Origin: Rotaria socialis
Taxonomy: Eukaryota; Rotifera; Eurotatoria; Philodinida; Philodinidae
Assembly: GCA_905331475.1 (NCBI GenBank)
Contig: CAJNYU010004312.1
Location: 124,001 to 188,000, forward strand
Direction: 5' to 3'
DNA: 64,000 bases
Below the pieces are notes generated by a model, which worked only from the letters and a program-made list of their open reading frames with translations, did no database searches and was not told the DNA's origin. The position numbers and the translations under genes were made by a program. Positions 1 through 12,038 of the stretch are shown here, in pieces (position 1 is the first letter of the stretch; each line of letters starts with the position of its first letter).

Positions 1-1286
1 TTTTGGCGGTCAACAAATCATTCATAATGATTATGAAAAATCTCCTGAACTCTGCGAATATGCATTACTTCATTGTTCACTATATGAATTAGAAATTCCT
101 TATGATGGAACTCCTGATTCATTTCGAAATCGTGGTCAATATATATTTAATAGCTCAGTAACTGATCTTGATCAAGCAAAATGTTTCAACGCAACATCAG
201 CATGCCGAATAGTTCAACCAAATGGCTTTGAATCATTTTACTCCTTATTATTTTCAATTTTTCGTATTGCCTTAGTCGACGATAGTAAGACTTCCCACAC
301 TGCAATGAAGCAATAAAGAAATTTCTGTCATTTTAGTTCCCATTGATTCGTTCACAGCTATTGATCGGTATTTCGCTTCATTTGTTTGTGGAACATATTT
401 ATTATTCACAGCAATATTATCTATAAATATATTTATTGGTCTTATCTCAAATGCTTTACAAACAGAAGCATTTTCAACTGTTGAAGCACGGTTTCTTCTT
501 GAACGTACTGAAGTTATTTTAAATTATGAATGGCGCTTATCAAAACGTAGACGTTCACAAATTCAAGAGCTTATTCATCGTTTCTGTTCACCACTACAAT
601 TAAATTGGAAAGACATTAATTTTGATGCCTATGGACAGTCACGTGAAGAACAACAGTCGAAAGCATTAACAAGTTTTCGACAAACAATTGATAAACAAAA
701 TGTACAATTCGACACATTTCGTATACAATTACAACAAAAATTAAGTAACATTGAAACAACATTAACTAAAGTTCAACCATCAGCCAAAACATTATCATTA
801 AGAGAGATAGCTATAGAAAAATCACGATCAAATACACCAGTACCTTCAAGACGACCATCATTTCGTGAAATTAGCGCAGAAAAATTACCTGTACCTCAAC
901 AAGGACTATCACCTTTACCAATAAATAATCAATCATTGATATTTGAAGAAATAACTCGGCTACGAGAACTCATTGAAGAGAAATTTCCAGGACAACCTGA
1001 TCAGTTGACATCAGATTCAGTTACTAGCAGTTCGCCAACACGTCAATCAGTACCACAAATATATCCTCCTCGTCAACAATTATTTGTAGATACACGTGCT
1101 CTTTTACCAGTAAATACCGAATCTCATATGCAAACTTATCCACAAGATTTAAGTGAACGTGTAACTGATCTACAATTAGCTGTTAATCGCCTTCATCAAG
1201 ATGTTCATGCTATTCGACAAGTTATCGAACGAATGTCACCATTATCAACTAGCCTTATTCTTGGCAGAACAACAGGACTAAAATAA
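1..1286 (+). CDS. TRP-like cation channel, C-terminal part (5' end outside window)
   Basis: Two coding exons are visible, 2-284 and 337-1286, separated by a 52-bp GT-AG intron. They join in frame and give about 410 residues ending at TAA 1284-1286. The N-terminal part reads like the end of an ion-transport domain. A pore-region segment (FYSLLFSIFRIALVDD) comes first. A hydrophobic S6-type helix then leads into NIFIGLISNALQTEAF and a basic amphipathic stretch (RLSKRRR), a layout common in TRP-type channels. The remaining roughly 250 residues are a cytoplasmic tail rich in Gln, Ser and Pro, with coiled-coil-like stretches near residues 210-240 and near the C-terminus. It would act as a plasma-membrane or ciliary cation channel. 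The subfamily cannot be fixed because ankyrin or other N-terminal domains lie outside the window. It converges tail-to-tail with the next gene. Confidence 0.7.
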
Positions 1287-2826
1287 GCTATTCGTTTGTT
1301 TTCTTTTGTTTGATTGTATGTGTTTGAATTTTCATTTTAAACAAAAATCTATACAAGTTAGAGTGTGTTTTGTGTGAAATAATATCCTCTTATTTCTTCG
1401 AAATATTAAATTTTGAGTTGTTCCACAATTTTAAAATAATTTGAATTTGTTTTGCAATCAAAAGGTTTAGTCAACCTATTACACTCAAACAGCTGCTACT
1501 TCATTGCATGTGGAATCAAAATATGTAACATGATAAAATCTACTTTCTCGAAACCCATATTTACAGTTGGGGTGGGGGGGGAGGCGGATACAAATTCCTA
1601 GACTATATACTATAGCACGCATCTAGATTATGATCTTTAGAAGTATTTCAGGAAAAAAATGATTTTCTTTGTTTATATTAATCAAAATTTCATATGAAAT
1701 ATTTTTAACCGGCGAGATATGTGTTATGCTCGTTACAAAGAAATGTTAGCATATCATAAAAGAATTTCGAATGAGAAATATCTATATACAAGATGTGGTA
1801 CTTTGCTCTACATTCCATTCATAGTCATAGATCGAAACGAAAGCAATCAGCTAAATATTTAGCATACGTAATGAACGAAAAATATTTTTGAAAGAAGTGT
1901 CTCATAAAAGGCTTTCGAAAAGTTTTTCAATTACCATGTGAATATGTTGAATAGAAAGCTTTTCTCATGGGTTATTTTTTATATTATAATTTTTTTCAAT
2001 GCACAACTAGTTACATTTAAGTTATTATATTTTCAGAATCCATTTTTTCACTCTTAATAAGTATCAGGTGATATTCTTCTAGATACAGCATGAAATAATC
2101 AAACAGCACTGATCATTGTGTATAAATGTATTGAAGAACGATTAAACATGCTCATTAAACGATTGAGAATCTATCTCTTTTAAATTATTCAATGCTATGA
2201 TCATTTATTATCTTCAGATACTATCCTTCGTTTAAATAGAAAATCTATACATAGATATCACTTCTTTTTTATCCTATCCTAGTCACCTACATACATACGC
2301 AGCTGTACTTATATTGTTAGATTCTATCTTCTAAGTATAGGTCGAGTTTTGAATGAAACATTCACGTTGGTTCACTTTTTCGTACAGTTGCTTTTGTAGA
2401 TAATTTATTTAGCGTTACTCCCTTCGAATGGGTTAACAAGAAAAATTGCAATATTGACCAAAATTTATTATTCATCATTCCAAATCAAATATCTTTGATG
2501 CTATTCAGTTTTATATTTACATGATTGGAAAATCTGTTTTTACCTATTCTTGACTCTCAATAATACTAATTTAAAACAATGATAGATACTTAGATGCAAG
2601 AGAACATTGATCTCTTATGAAAATTATTAAATAGCAATCGAAGATAATATCAAAGCGGGGTGTAAAGAAGCATTAGAGAAATTTATTCCATGTGATATGA
2701 TACAATATGATATGATTGCAGTTTACGATCGATATTACAATCATGAATATTTCTATTGGAATAAATGTAATCAAATCTTTACTAAACATGTAAACATTTT
2801 AGTTTGAATTTTAGAAAATTGCGTTT
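1287..2826. other. Intergenic region between convergent genes, no gene seen
   Basis: AT-rich DNA holding the 3' UTRs of two convergent genes. No reading frame or spliced frame was convincing on either strand. The only striking local feature is a G-rich run at about 1567-1586, which stands out against the AT-rich background. Confidence 0.6.
1567..1586 (+). other. G-rich tract, possible G-quadruplex
   Basis: A run of about twenty bases on the + strand is almost entirely G, containing GGGG, then an eight-G run, then GG and GG, each separated by one base. It lies about 280 bp downstream of the channel gene stop codon, so it may be in that gene's 3' UTR or just past it. A quadruplex is possible, but function is inferred only. 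Confidence 0.35.
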
Positions 2827-3758
2827 CTAATTTACAGCTAAATCAGCATAAACTGGGAAATGATCTGATGGAAAAAATCCATTTTGATCATGATAATCAT
2901 CAATTTTAGTTTCACCTGCAACATGATAGACACTATTTGATGTAATCCAAACAAAATCGATTTTTGGACCATATCCAGCTGATCGATAACCATTAAATGT
3001 GGATTTTTCACCATGTTGATGTGTATCAATGAAATCAGCCTGTTTCATTTGTTGAATTTCCGATGCATGCTGTCCTAAACGAATAAGTTCTTGAACAGGT
3101 GTTGTACCTTCAACTTCTTCAGGCCAATTATTAAAATCTCCAGTAACAATAACTTGGTTAACATGAAAATTTTCATTTATTTTAGAGAGAAGCACTGCTA
3201 TAGAACGATGACGTGCATTCTGTGATGGATAGTCTAAATGAACATTGAAGATCGTAAATGGTTGTCTTGTTGTTATATATTCAAGATGAGCCCATGTACA
3301 AGCGCATGAATATTTTGCGCCCCAAGCTGGACCTGGTTTTATTGGATGGTCACTAAACCAAAATGTTTCCGTAGAGATAAGAGAGAGTAAATCACGACGA
3401 TAGAATATAGCATTGATTGAATGCAATTCATCAGCTTCATTACCTATCCATGACCAACGTTCTGATGATCTATGAAAAATTGAATAATAATAATAATAAT
3501 AATAATAATAGCTATAGATAACTATAATTTTAGAAAGTTAGCTTACTCATTGAGATCATCAAGAATATTATTTAATTGTGGGAAAATGCCTTCTTGAGTT
3601 CCAATTATAGTTGGTTGCATGTTTTCAAGACATTTTTTCATAATTGGTCGTCTTTTACCCCAATCATTAGGTGTACCACGATCCATACCATCACGACGTA
3701 AATTAAATGTACAAACACGAACTATTGTTGAACTCATTTTTTGTCTTACAAAATTCAT
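2827..3758 (-). CDS. Endonuclease/exonuclease/phosphatase (EEP) family protein
   Basis: Two exons, 3547-3758 and 2827-3469, are joined across a 77-bp intron. The protein has 284 residues from the first ATG. A second in-frame ATG, 7 codons later (3737), may be the true start because the family motif CTFNLRRDG follows it closely. EEP landmarks appear in order: CTFNLR, GTQEG (metal-binding Glu), IFYRRD, NVHLDYPS, TGDFNN and the C-terminal SDHFPVYADL with the catalytic Asp-His pair. No signal peptide or membrane segment is seen, so a soluble protein is likely. The family includes AP endonucleases, deadenylases and phosphodiesterases. This compact version resembles the uncharacterised EEP proteins shared by bacteria and invertebrates, and its substrate cannot be told. 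The intron contains a short ATT/TAA microsatellite. Confidence 0.8.
3484..3510. repeat. (TAA)n trinucleotide microsatellite
   Basis: About nine units of TAA lie inside the single intron of the EEP gene, close to the acceptor side. It is intronic, so length changes should not alter the protein. Confidence 0.85.
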
Positions 3759-4457
3759 TAGTAAATTAACGTCGATATTCGATTGACGGAAGAAATAAAA
3801 TTGAATTAGTTATATATTATTGTTAGTTAAACGTTGAAGAACAAGCATTGGCTACATAAGTGTTAACTATATGCCTAGGTGATGAAGTATGTTCCAATAA
3901 CATGAAGAAAGAATAATCTATTGCCACGGATTGAGACAAATTTGAAGCAATAAACATTTTAGTATAGAGGCCGTTCATATCTATTACTATTTTTTTGTGG
4001 CAATGATAAATAATAATGACTCATAGTTTCTGACAACGAATGTGCGTGTATGAAATAGATCGCAGAAAGAAACAAAACAGACTACGTAAATAGTTAGTTC
4101 TATCAGAAATGCAGTAGATAAATGTTGCCCACGTGGAATAAGTTCGCGTTTTCACGAGAATACTATTTTTGACATATTGCTCTAAATAAAAAAGTTAACT
4201 CAACTGAAACAAACTCTCATCCTTGAGGTATATTTTAATTAATGCCTTTAAAATAATTTTTGTCATCAAAAACAAAAGAATAATATTCGAGAAAAGCTTT
4301 GGATTGTATTTCTTTTTGGACAAAATATTAAAAAAAATACATCATTTGAGGTAATAAAATGAAAAAGAAAAGAGATCAATGAACGATTGTTGTATTTTAT
4401 TCATAGCATACAAATTCATTTGTAATAGTTTTGTCGAAAGTTTACGCACAGTATGAC
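3759..4457. other. Spacer between two minus-strand genes
   Basis: About 700 bp between the start of the EEP gene and the stop codon of the next upstream minus-strand gene. It should hold the EEP promoter and the 3' UTR of the upstream gene. No coding frame or clear motif was found. Confidence 0.5.
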
Positions 4458-6379
4458 TTAATCGAAACCAGATTTGATATGTTCTTGTATTGTTTGTTTG
4501 ACCTAAAATTGATTGTAGAAAAAAAACAAATGACTATTTTTTAAAATTCACGTGAATATGTATGTATTCATATTATGGATTGGACTTATCTTTTCTTTGA
4601 ATACAAACGTGTGCTTGTGCAATTATAAAATACTATATTTGTACTCACCTCATATTCTCTATTGTCAATATTCGAAGGATTTGTTGCTATATTCATAGAT
4701 ATGATAAATTGCTATGTATTTTTTGTTTAATACTTACATGCAGATTTTTTGTTTGTCGAATCCGATGGCCAATATGCAAATTTATCTTTTCCGGCTTGTT
4801 GAAGACGATTTGAATATCGAGCTAAATATTGATTTCGATTTAGTCCATCATTGCGTGACCATGTTAATGTGTCCAAGGATTTTGTTGTTGGATTGCTGGA
4901 TGCAAAAGATAAATCATTGTGAGATGCTGAAAATTGCTGTTGTGGTTGTTTCATTGGAGGATAACCAAAACGAGGAATTGGAAATTTGATACTATCATCA
5001 ACGCGTACTGTGCCTATAAAATAAATGTTGATGAAAAATAGATTATATTATTCAATGTAACTTACCATCGATAAACATAAGATTTGACCCCGAATAGGTA
5101 TTTGTTTGTTTTATATGGCGCCATTGACTTCCAATGCGACCATGACGCATTCTAGAAATAAATCCAAATCTATTTAGATCAACATGTTTACTTTGGTTAC
5201 CTTGGAAAACTGCTTCCAGCTTTCGTAGGAGTTGTTAGATTCTTTTTCAAAGCATCCCGATAGAGAAGTAAAGCAGCCAGTTGATCGTTTTCATGATCGA
5301 CCCAACTACTATTGTTCAATGATGGATTAAAACGAAGATTATTACCAACAACATCCCTAGAAAAAAAATACAACCTTTTATTTTTCCATTATAAAAATTA
5401 AGCATACCGTTGTGTATCTGGTAATGTTGGATTGTTATTAAACGGTTTAACACTTGCCGACACAAAATCATCGTTTTTCTCATTATTTTGTTGTCCGAAA
5501 TCAGCAGATTGATTAAATGACTCGTAACTTCCCATTCCTGCGTTACCAACACCATTGCCATCTTCGGTAACAAACGATGCACACGTGCATTTGCTTCGAG
5601 CACCATGTAATTGACAATGCTACAAAAATACTTCAGTCTTTCAATATTTTTTAAACTTGATTTAATATTATTGAATATAAGAAAAGGTACTAGTTGATGC
5701 CTTTTGAAATTGAACAAACCTCATCGATACACAATACTACGGAAATATGTCGTTTCTTAGTTTTTGATTTTGATTGTAGTACAGCTGATTTATCATGAAT
5801 ACAAGAATTTGACGACCTGAAACAGTATATGAGAATTAATACGATGATCTCACCTCATCAACAGGTGGCCAATGTGTTTTTCGTGAATTCGAAACCCATG
5901 AAACATTATCCATACTTTGAGCATGTCGAAGTCCAGTGGGTAGTTTATAAGAGGATGTTGCTAAACCGTCCATCACTATTTTTTATTCTTCTTATTGTTC
6001 GCTTCTCTCTGGCAATAAAAAAACACCGATGAATGGTATAAAACATGCATAGGTGTTGCTATTGTTTTTTTTTGTTACTGTCTTTTTTTTCTTCTGAGTC
6101 TGTCTCTACCTCATGAACGCTTATGTTTTTGGTTATAGTGAGAGTCGTGTCTAAGTCCATTAAATTACAGGGACATGGTAAGAGAATACTTTTTTTCTGT
6201 GTTTGCTTTGTCTTACTGTTCGTTTTAATGTTTTCATTACCGTTATATTTTAGTAATATGGTTTTTTGTTTACAAATGCATGAGAAATAAACAGAAAAAA
6301 AGCTTCGATTTGTTTCTTACTTGGGTCGCTGAAGAGGAGAAGTAGAAACAAGATGAGTACTTTTATCATTATTGACCAT
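4458..6379 (-). CDS. Unrecognised 322-residue protein, eight exons
   Basis: Exons 6321-6379, 5720-5816, 5408-5619, 5201-5356, 5066-5151, 4738-5013, 4649-4686 and 4458-4502 join in perfect phase (969 nt, 322 residues) with GT-AG introns. I do not recognise the protein. It begins MVNNDKSTHL. It has a Cys/His-containing patch (LCIDEHCQLHGARSKCTC, about residues 52-70) and a Ser/Asn/Gln-rich middle. A more conserved-looking section (about 165-225) follows, with RHGRIGSQW and SIKFPIPRFGYPP. The tail is basic and hydrophilic. There is no signal peptide or membrane helix. The short Cys/His cluster could bind a metal, but that is a guess. A further open segment at 5854-5973 lies between exons 1 and 2 and does not fit this phase; it is listed separately. 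Existence as a gene is well supported by phase agreement across seven introns. Its function is unknown. Confidence 0.7.
5854..5973 (-). other. Extra open exon (40 codons) inside intron 1, possible alternative first exon
   Basis: On the minus strand this segment starts with ATG at 5973, runs 40 sense codons that look protein-like (it opens MDGLATSSYK and ends HWPPVDE), and stops at a consensus GTGAG donor. It cannot be inserted between exons 1 and 2 of the surrounding gene without a frame break. From exon 1 it would be read into a stop, and its own frame does not match the main acceptor of exon 2. It does join in phase if exon 2 uses an internal AAG acceptor at about 5755. It may be an alternative start exon, a poison exon, or a sequence error. 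Confidence 0.4.
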
Positions 6380-8418
6380 TGTTTTGTAAATTAAAAAAAG
6401 CTTAATAATCTAAGAAAATAAAGGAATGTTTATCTAAAAATGTCTATGATGAAATATAGAAACTAGAGTAACTTTTTGTCGCAATATAATATTATTAAAA
6501 AACCAGATCTTATCCTAGGTCCATCATGGTACATGTCGACGATGATACTCATTAATGGTTGCTTTTGTTCTGCTATACCTTTCCTATTAGTGTTCATCAT
6601 AACATAGAACCAAAAAGTCTTCTAGACGATATTCAACAAGTAGCATAGATCTACTTGGCTTGACATGACTACAATATAGAATGAAACGTCATACATATAC
6701 ATATATATACATACATTGTTTGTCATAGAAATTTTGTTTTTCATCATTAAAGTAATGAAACACAAAGAATTAAAAGGTCTCAACAAAGAAAATAAAATAA
6801 TTTGAAAAAATAATAATTGTATATAGACCTCCAATCTTAATAATGAATTAAAAATATAGAGCAAAAACAAGAATTTAATGCATAAATTCTATGTTATTTT
6901 TTTTCAGGCGTTACAAAACAAAAGAAAACCAGCGTTTTAACGCACTTATATTATTGTAATAGATGCACTTCGCTGTTTTTAATTAGGCCTACAAGAATTG
7001 TATGATTTTATATTTAACGCATATCGAATTGATCAATTCTGAAATGAAACTTGTTTATTTAATTACAGTCAATCTGAAAGCTACTGAGAGTATTATTTAT
7101 TAGCTGAGTTGAAATGAAGAATTTCGTCAATATGAATGGTCAATTTGCATGTTTCTGGTAAAAAAATTATGGATATTTCATACAACAACATATTTTATTA
7201 ATTCAAATAAACGTTTCTTGACTGTGCATCAATGATCCTAGATGAATAATAGTTTTCGTAATCGGAAATCTGCTTTTCTACATGTTCTTTCAAATCATCC
7301 CCTATTACAGACGAAACAATATCCAAATATTATTGTATTGGTACATGTTTTACATTTATTGGAAAATTTTACTTATGAATGAATACATTTCACATCTTTG
7401 CTGCGTTCACATATATTCAGCTAAATCTTGAATAATTTTTCTTTTTGAAAAGAATAAAAATCATTTTAGCAACTGAACTAACTAATTTTAGTTTCGTTCT
7501 CCTTTGTCCTTCAATCAACACTTGTTATTATAGCTCATTGTTTCAAGTAGAATACTATTTCGAACAATAGATAAAATAATGCTCTTTTTTTCTAAATATT
7601 TACATGAAAGGTGCGACAAAATACAAACTTAAATTGATTGTATCAATCATTTCAAATATTTAATAAATAGAAGCTCTTTTTCTCGATGGTTTGCTTAACA
7701 ACCAAATCAATAAGAAATACATACGCATGTAGGCTATAATAATCTTTTTCTTCAAATAATGTTAATTAAAAGAAAGAAAAAATTGAGTTATACTACTGTC
7801 TCAATTGACTACATTACATAAATTTTACGTGCAGGCATTCATCTTGTTGTATTTTTTGACAATTACTTTCAATCAATAAAATTTTCTATATTTTTTTCTA
7901 CGTAAAAGTTTAGGATAACATATAAAAACTTAATTATTCTTTCGAATAAAATAAAAATATTTTTGTAATTGCTCTTTTTTTCTATAAAAAGAAAAAATAA
8001 TAAAATGAAGCTATTTATATGTAGGAACAAACACGACTGAACATTGTATTACAAATAATAAAGCGCTTCTTGCATTCTCCATCACACTATCGCAATAGAA
8101 ACGAATGAAGAGACTGAGTAGGTTTGTGAAAGAGAGACAGAAAAAGAAAAGTTGTAATGCTTTTCAATCGCATGGGTATGTGTATGCCTTCATCACAACA
8201 ACATAGCTGTTCTGATTGACAGTAGGGCACCACAGACGTGTAAGCAGAACATTGTCTAACAATAATCAAACATATCTTTTGATGGTGAACAACGTGTAAC
8301 TTGTTTATAAAAACAAAATCTCAAACTATGCCTGTTAAAAGTCAACAAGTATTGAAATAAAACTTGGACTTAGCTTTTTTTTTAACGCTAATTAGTTATT
8401 TTTGTTTTGCATTGATAG
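6380..8418. other. Divergent intergenic region
   Basis: About 2 kb between the starts of a minus-strand and a plus-strand gene, so it should carry both promoters and 5' UTRs. It is very AT-rich with poly-T and poly-A runs. No conserved coding frame was found. A short ATG-bearing segment followed by a possible GTGTAA donor at about 8282-8293 could be the missing first exon of the downstream LRR gene (it would join in phase), but four codons are too few to be sure. Confidence 0.45.
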
Positions 8419-11417
8419 CGAGCACAAACAGATGCAGTGCGAACACTCGGTCGAGCAACTACTCTTTCAACAATTTCATCTCGAACAGCTGAATCAACAC
8501 CCCCATCAACAACAGGATCAACAAAACGAAATGTAACTCAAGCAAGACCAAAAACTGATGATAATAAATCTACTAGCAGTGGATCAGTTTCTGTCGAAAA
8601 TCATTCACAAGCATCAATACGTTCGAAACAATTAAAAATTATAGCTGAAGTCGATGGTATAATAAACAAAAATATATTTCGTATGAATTCGAGGTTGTGC
8701 ATTTCTTGTATCTCTCATAGAAACAAATATTGATGAAATCTTTACTTCATCTGGCTTAACAAATGTACCTAAAACATTCTTTACGGAAATTCAACAAGAT
8801 CAAATTTATGAAACAATATTTCATGAGCTACAAAAGAAATTACCACATCGAAATCCACCAAATCAAGCGCCACCAGAAATTGTTTTACCAGCACAAGATT
8901 CCGAACATCAACCACCATTATCACCACATCTTTTGACTGTTGACGATGATGAAGAAGAAGTTTTTGATACTGATGCGAATATGATTGATGATGAAACTTC
9001 ATCTATTGCATCCAGTGAAAGTATTCCATCACCAACACAAGATGATTATGATACCGATATTGAATCAGGTTAAATATTCTTTTGTTTTCTAATCAAAAAT
9101 TTTATTCTAAATCCTTGTCTTTCGGTAGAAGCTGTAATTCACGAAGATCACGATATAACCGGTCGAACACAATATCGTGAATTATGTACACAATCGAAGA
9201 TTATTCCATGTTCATATTTTATGGCACATATCGAAGATAAAGAAATGACTTTACGTTATCATCAGTTTAGTACAGATGACATTCGAGCAATAACAAAAAC
9301 TCTTTGTGTATGAATATTTACTTTGATTAAAGATATAGATCGTTTAATGATGACTACTTTTTTCTTTTTCTATAGTCAAATCTCAGTGTTGAACGTTTAT
9401 ACTTAGACGGAAATTATTTACAACAACAAGCAGCAAAATATGTGTCGCGATTGTTATTAGTTAATGATTTTATTACAGAATTAGTAAGTATTCGATTGCT
9501 TGCAAGCTAATTTCATACTTAATAATAATAGTCTCTGGCTGATAATCGTATCGGTGGTGGTGAAGGTACAAAAGAAATTTGTAAAATGTTAACATTAAAT
9601 CGTAATTTGAAAAAAATCAATCTATCAGGTTTGGAAAATATATTTATTAGTTTTGCCCCTATATAACATCTATGCACTGAATAGCAAATAGGTTCAATGG
9701 TCTAGACATACCTCAACTAGTCGAAGCATTCGAGGTAAATAAAACAAAATACTTTAACTTATATTCATCAGAAAAATCTATAACAGTATTTTTCGTTAAG
9801 CAACCATCTGAAAAGAGATTTGCAATATACGAGTGAAAATGTGAATTTTATTCGTATATATAGTAATAGGCTATGTTGATATAAGATCACAGGCAATACG
9901 ATTGTTCGTACATTTCTAAATGATTACTAAACAAAAATTTGCAACTGTTTGATTATTTTCTAGTTTAGAATTTATGCATAAAATAATTTACTCAGGTGCT
10001 AGAAAAATCTCTAAATGAAAAGTGTTTCTAGATTTTTTAAGAAACATGATGGATATTCTAATCTGTGGTATAGTGTCTACCTGAAATTTAAATGAATATA
10101 CTTTAATTTAAGCTATTGTCTTCAAATTAGTCTCTTTATGAGTAGTATACTCTAAAAGAGATCAACTTACACGAAAAATACATGATTTGTAATTAAACTT
10201 CTTAGAACATTCTAATCATCAATAAATTTGTTTATTGATCAAATTTCAGGTTGTAACACCATCATTCAATTATTTAATCTATACAATATCAGGAGGTTAA
10301 AATAACTATAAATGTGAGTTTTCAAAATAAGACATCTATCAATATTGAATTAGCAAGAGCCATTATATCGTTTTTTTACATTTTAATCTCGCGGGACTCT
10401 CTATAAAAGACGTTCTTTTTCTTTCTAAAGCAATGTAAGACATTGCGTGAACTAGATTTAAGTCACAATTTCTTTGGCGAAGACTGTGGTAAAGTGCTTG
10501 GTACATATATCAGTAAGATATATCGTTTAGTTGCTTTGTCTTTTAATATGATGTGTGCATTCAATTGTTACAGGTGGCAATGATTCATTAGAATCAATTG
10601 ATTTAAGTTGGAATAATATTCGAGGACGTGGTGCTATCGATGTTGCTAACGGAATTAAAGTATATATCTATCTATCTATCTGTGATTATTTCATGAACAT
10701 AAATATATATTTTACTATTTAAACAAACAGGACAATGTTCGATTGAAACGATGTAACATTGAAATGAATGGCTTCGGACCAGAAGGTGGACAAATTTTAG
10801 GAGCTTGTATTAAGCAAAATGGTGCATTAGAAGAATTCAATATTAGTGGAAATCGACTCAATACGTCAAATGCATTTGCTATAGCTCTAGGAGTGCTTTC
10901 AAATGATTCACTACAAATTCTTAAAGTAACGCTTGACTAATTTAATATGTAATATTAGTTACAATAACCAATCGTATGTATGATAGATTGCTGATAATCA
11001 AATAAATAGTGATGGTGCACTTGCTATTTTTCTTTGTATCAAAGCAAATGAATCAAGTCTATTGCGTGAAGTAGATTTTTCAGTAAGAATGATTGTTTTT
11101 TTTGTGAAATCAACACGTGTGGTTTATATTTTAAAATGACTTGTTTTAGCATACAGTAGTTACTCAAGAAACGGCTGATATCTGTGAAGATATTGTTAAA
11201 TTGAAAAACGATAAATTTCGATATCGAACTGGGAAAATTACACCGAGTAAATCATTTTAAATATTTTTATTACTTAGAAGAAAAACAAAATAATTGTTTC
11301 TTTCTTGTAGAAATTCTTCAACCCAATTCGGCCAGTGATTGTTATATTAAAACCGATCAAGATCTCCTCAATAAACTACGTTCTAATGCTGCCAAAGTCA
11401 AAGCGCATGTTTTATAA
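8419..11417 (+). CDS. LRRC74-like leucine-rich repeat protein
   Basis: Twelve exons join in phase: 8419-8656, 8721-9068, 9129-9307, 9376-9483, 9532-9628, 9685-9734, 10431-10512, 10574-10659, 10731-10925, 10987-11082, 11150-11246 and 11311-11417. They give about 560 residues. The first listed exon follows an acceptor and has no in-frame ATG, so a short upstream exon is missing. Residues 1-200 are low-complexity (Thr/Ser then acidic). The next part matches the LRRC74A/B arrangement: YRELC, then IIPCSYFMAHI, then ribonuclease-inhibitor-type repeats with the LxLxxN pattern (ERLYLDGNYL, TELSLADNRIG, KKINLSGNRFNG, RELDLSHNFFG, ESIDLSWNNIRG, EEFNISGNRLN). Such repeats form a curved protein-binding surface. 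The partner is not known. All introns are 40-80 bp except one of about 700 bp (9735-10430). Confidence in the family is high and in the exact orthologue moderate. Confidence 0.8.
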
Positions 11418-12038
11418 TTGTTTTTTCTTCTTTCTTTCTAATTGTATTAAAACTCAACGATAAACAATTTTCTTTTTCATAATATGCTTCATCGATTTTT
11501 CGAGCAGTAATACACCAATTAAAAGAAATATGTTTAAAAAGAAGTTCTCTTTTTCTTAGCCATTCAATTTAATCTAGCAGTTGATTTGGTTATAAAATAG
11601 ATCCATGAGTATAATATAAATCAAATTAAATTAATTATATAATTTTAAAATTTCAACTTTGTTTCTCTTTAAAATATGCTATCACGTCACTACTGTCATA
11701 GTTGTTAACAGAGACGAATTCCTCGGCAAATATTCATTGTTAATGAGTTATTCTGGATTGACATGATCAACTAGCAAGTTTACGTTAGATAAATATGTCA
11801 GATAGATTCATCGCTATTGCAGTGGTATGATGAATATCTTTATTTTTTTCCTCATAGATAGATATGCATTCCAGTTATAAGTCTTCTATTATTGAGAAAA
11901 ATATCCGTTGATAATTGCCAATTAGTGTTGTTCAAGACTTCGTTTTGTTTTATTCGTGAAAAGGAAAATTCTATTCATTGTTTTTTTGAAATGGTAAACA
12001 CAAACAAAACGATTTATTCTATTTTAAAATTAAATCAT
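11418..12038. other. Intergenic region between convergent genes
   Basis: About 620 bp of AT-rich DNA between the stop codons of the LRRC74-like gene (+) and Tectonic (-). It is expected to hold both 3' UTRs and poly(A) signals. No other gene was seen. Confidence 0.55.
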
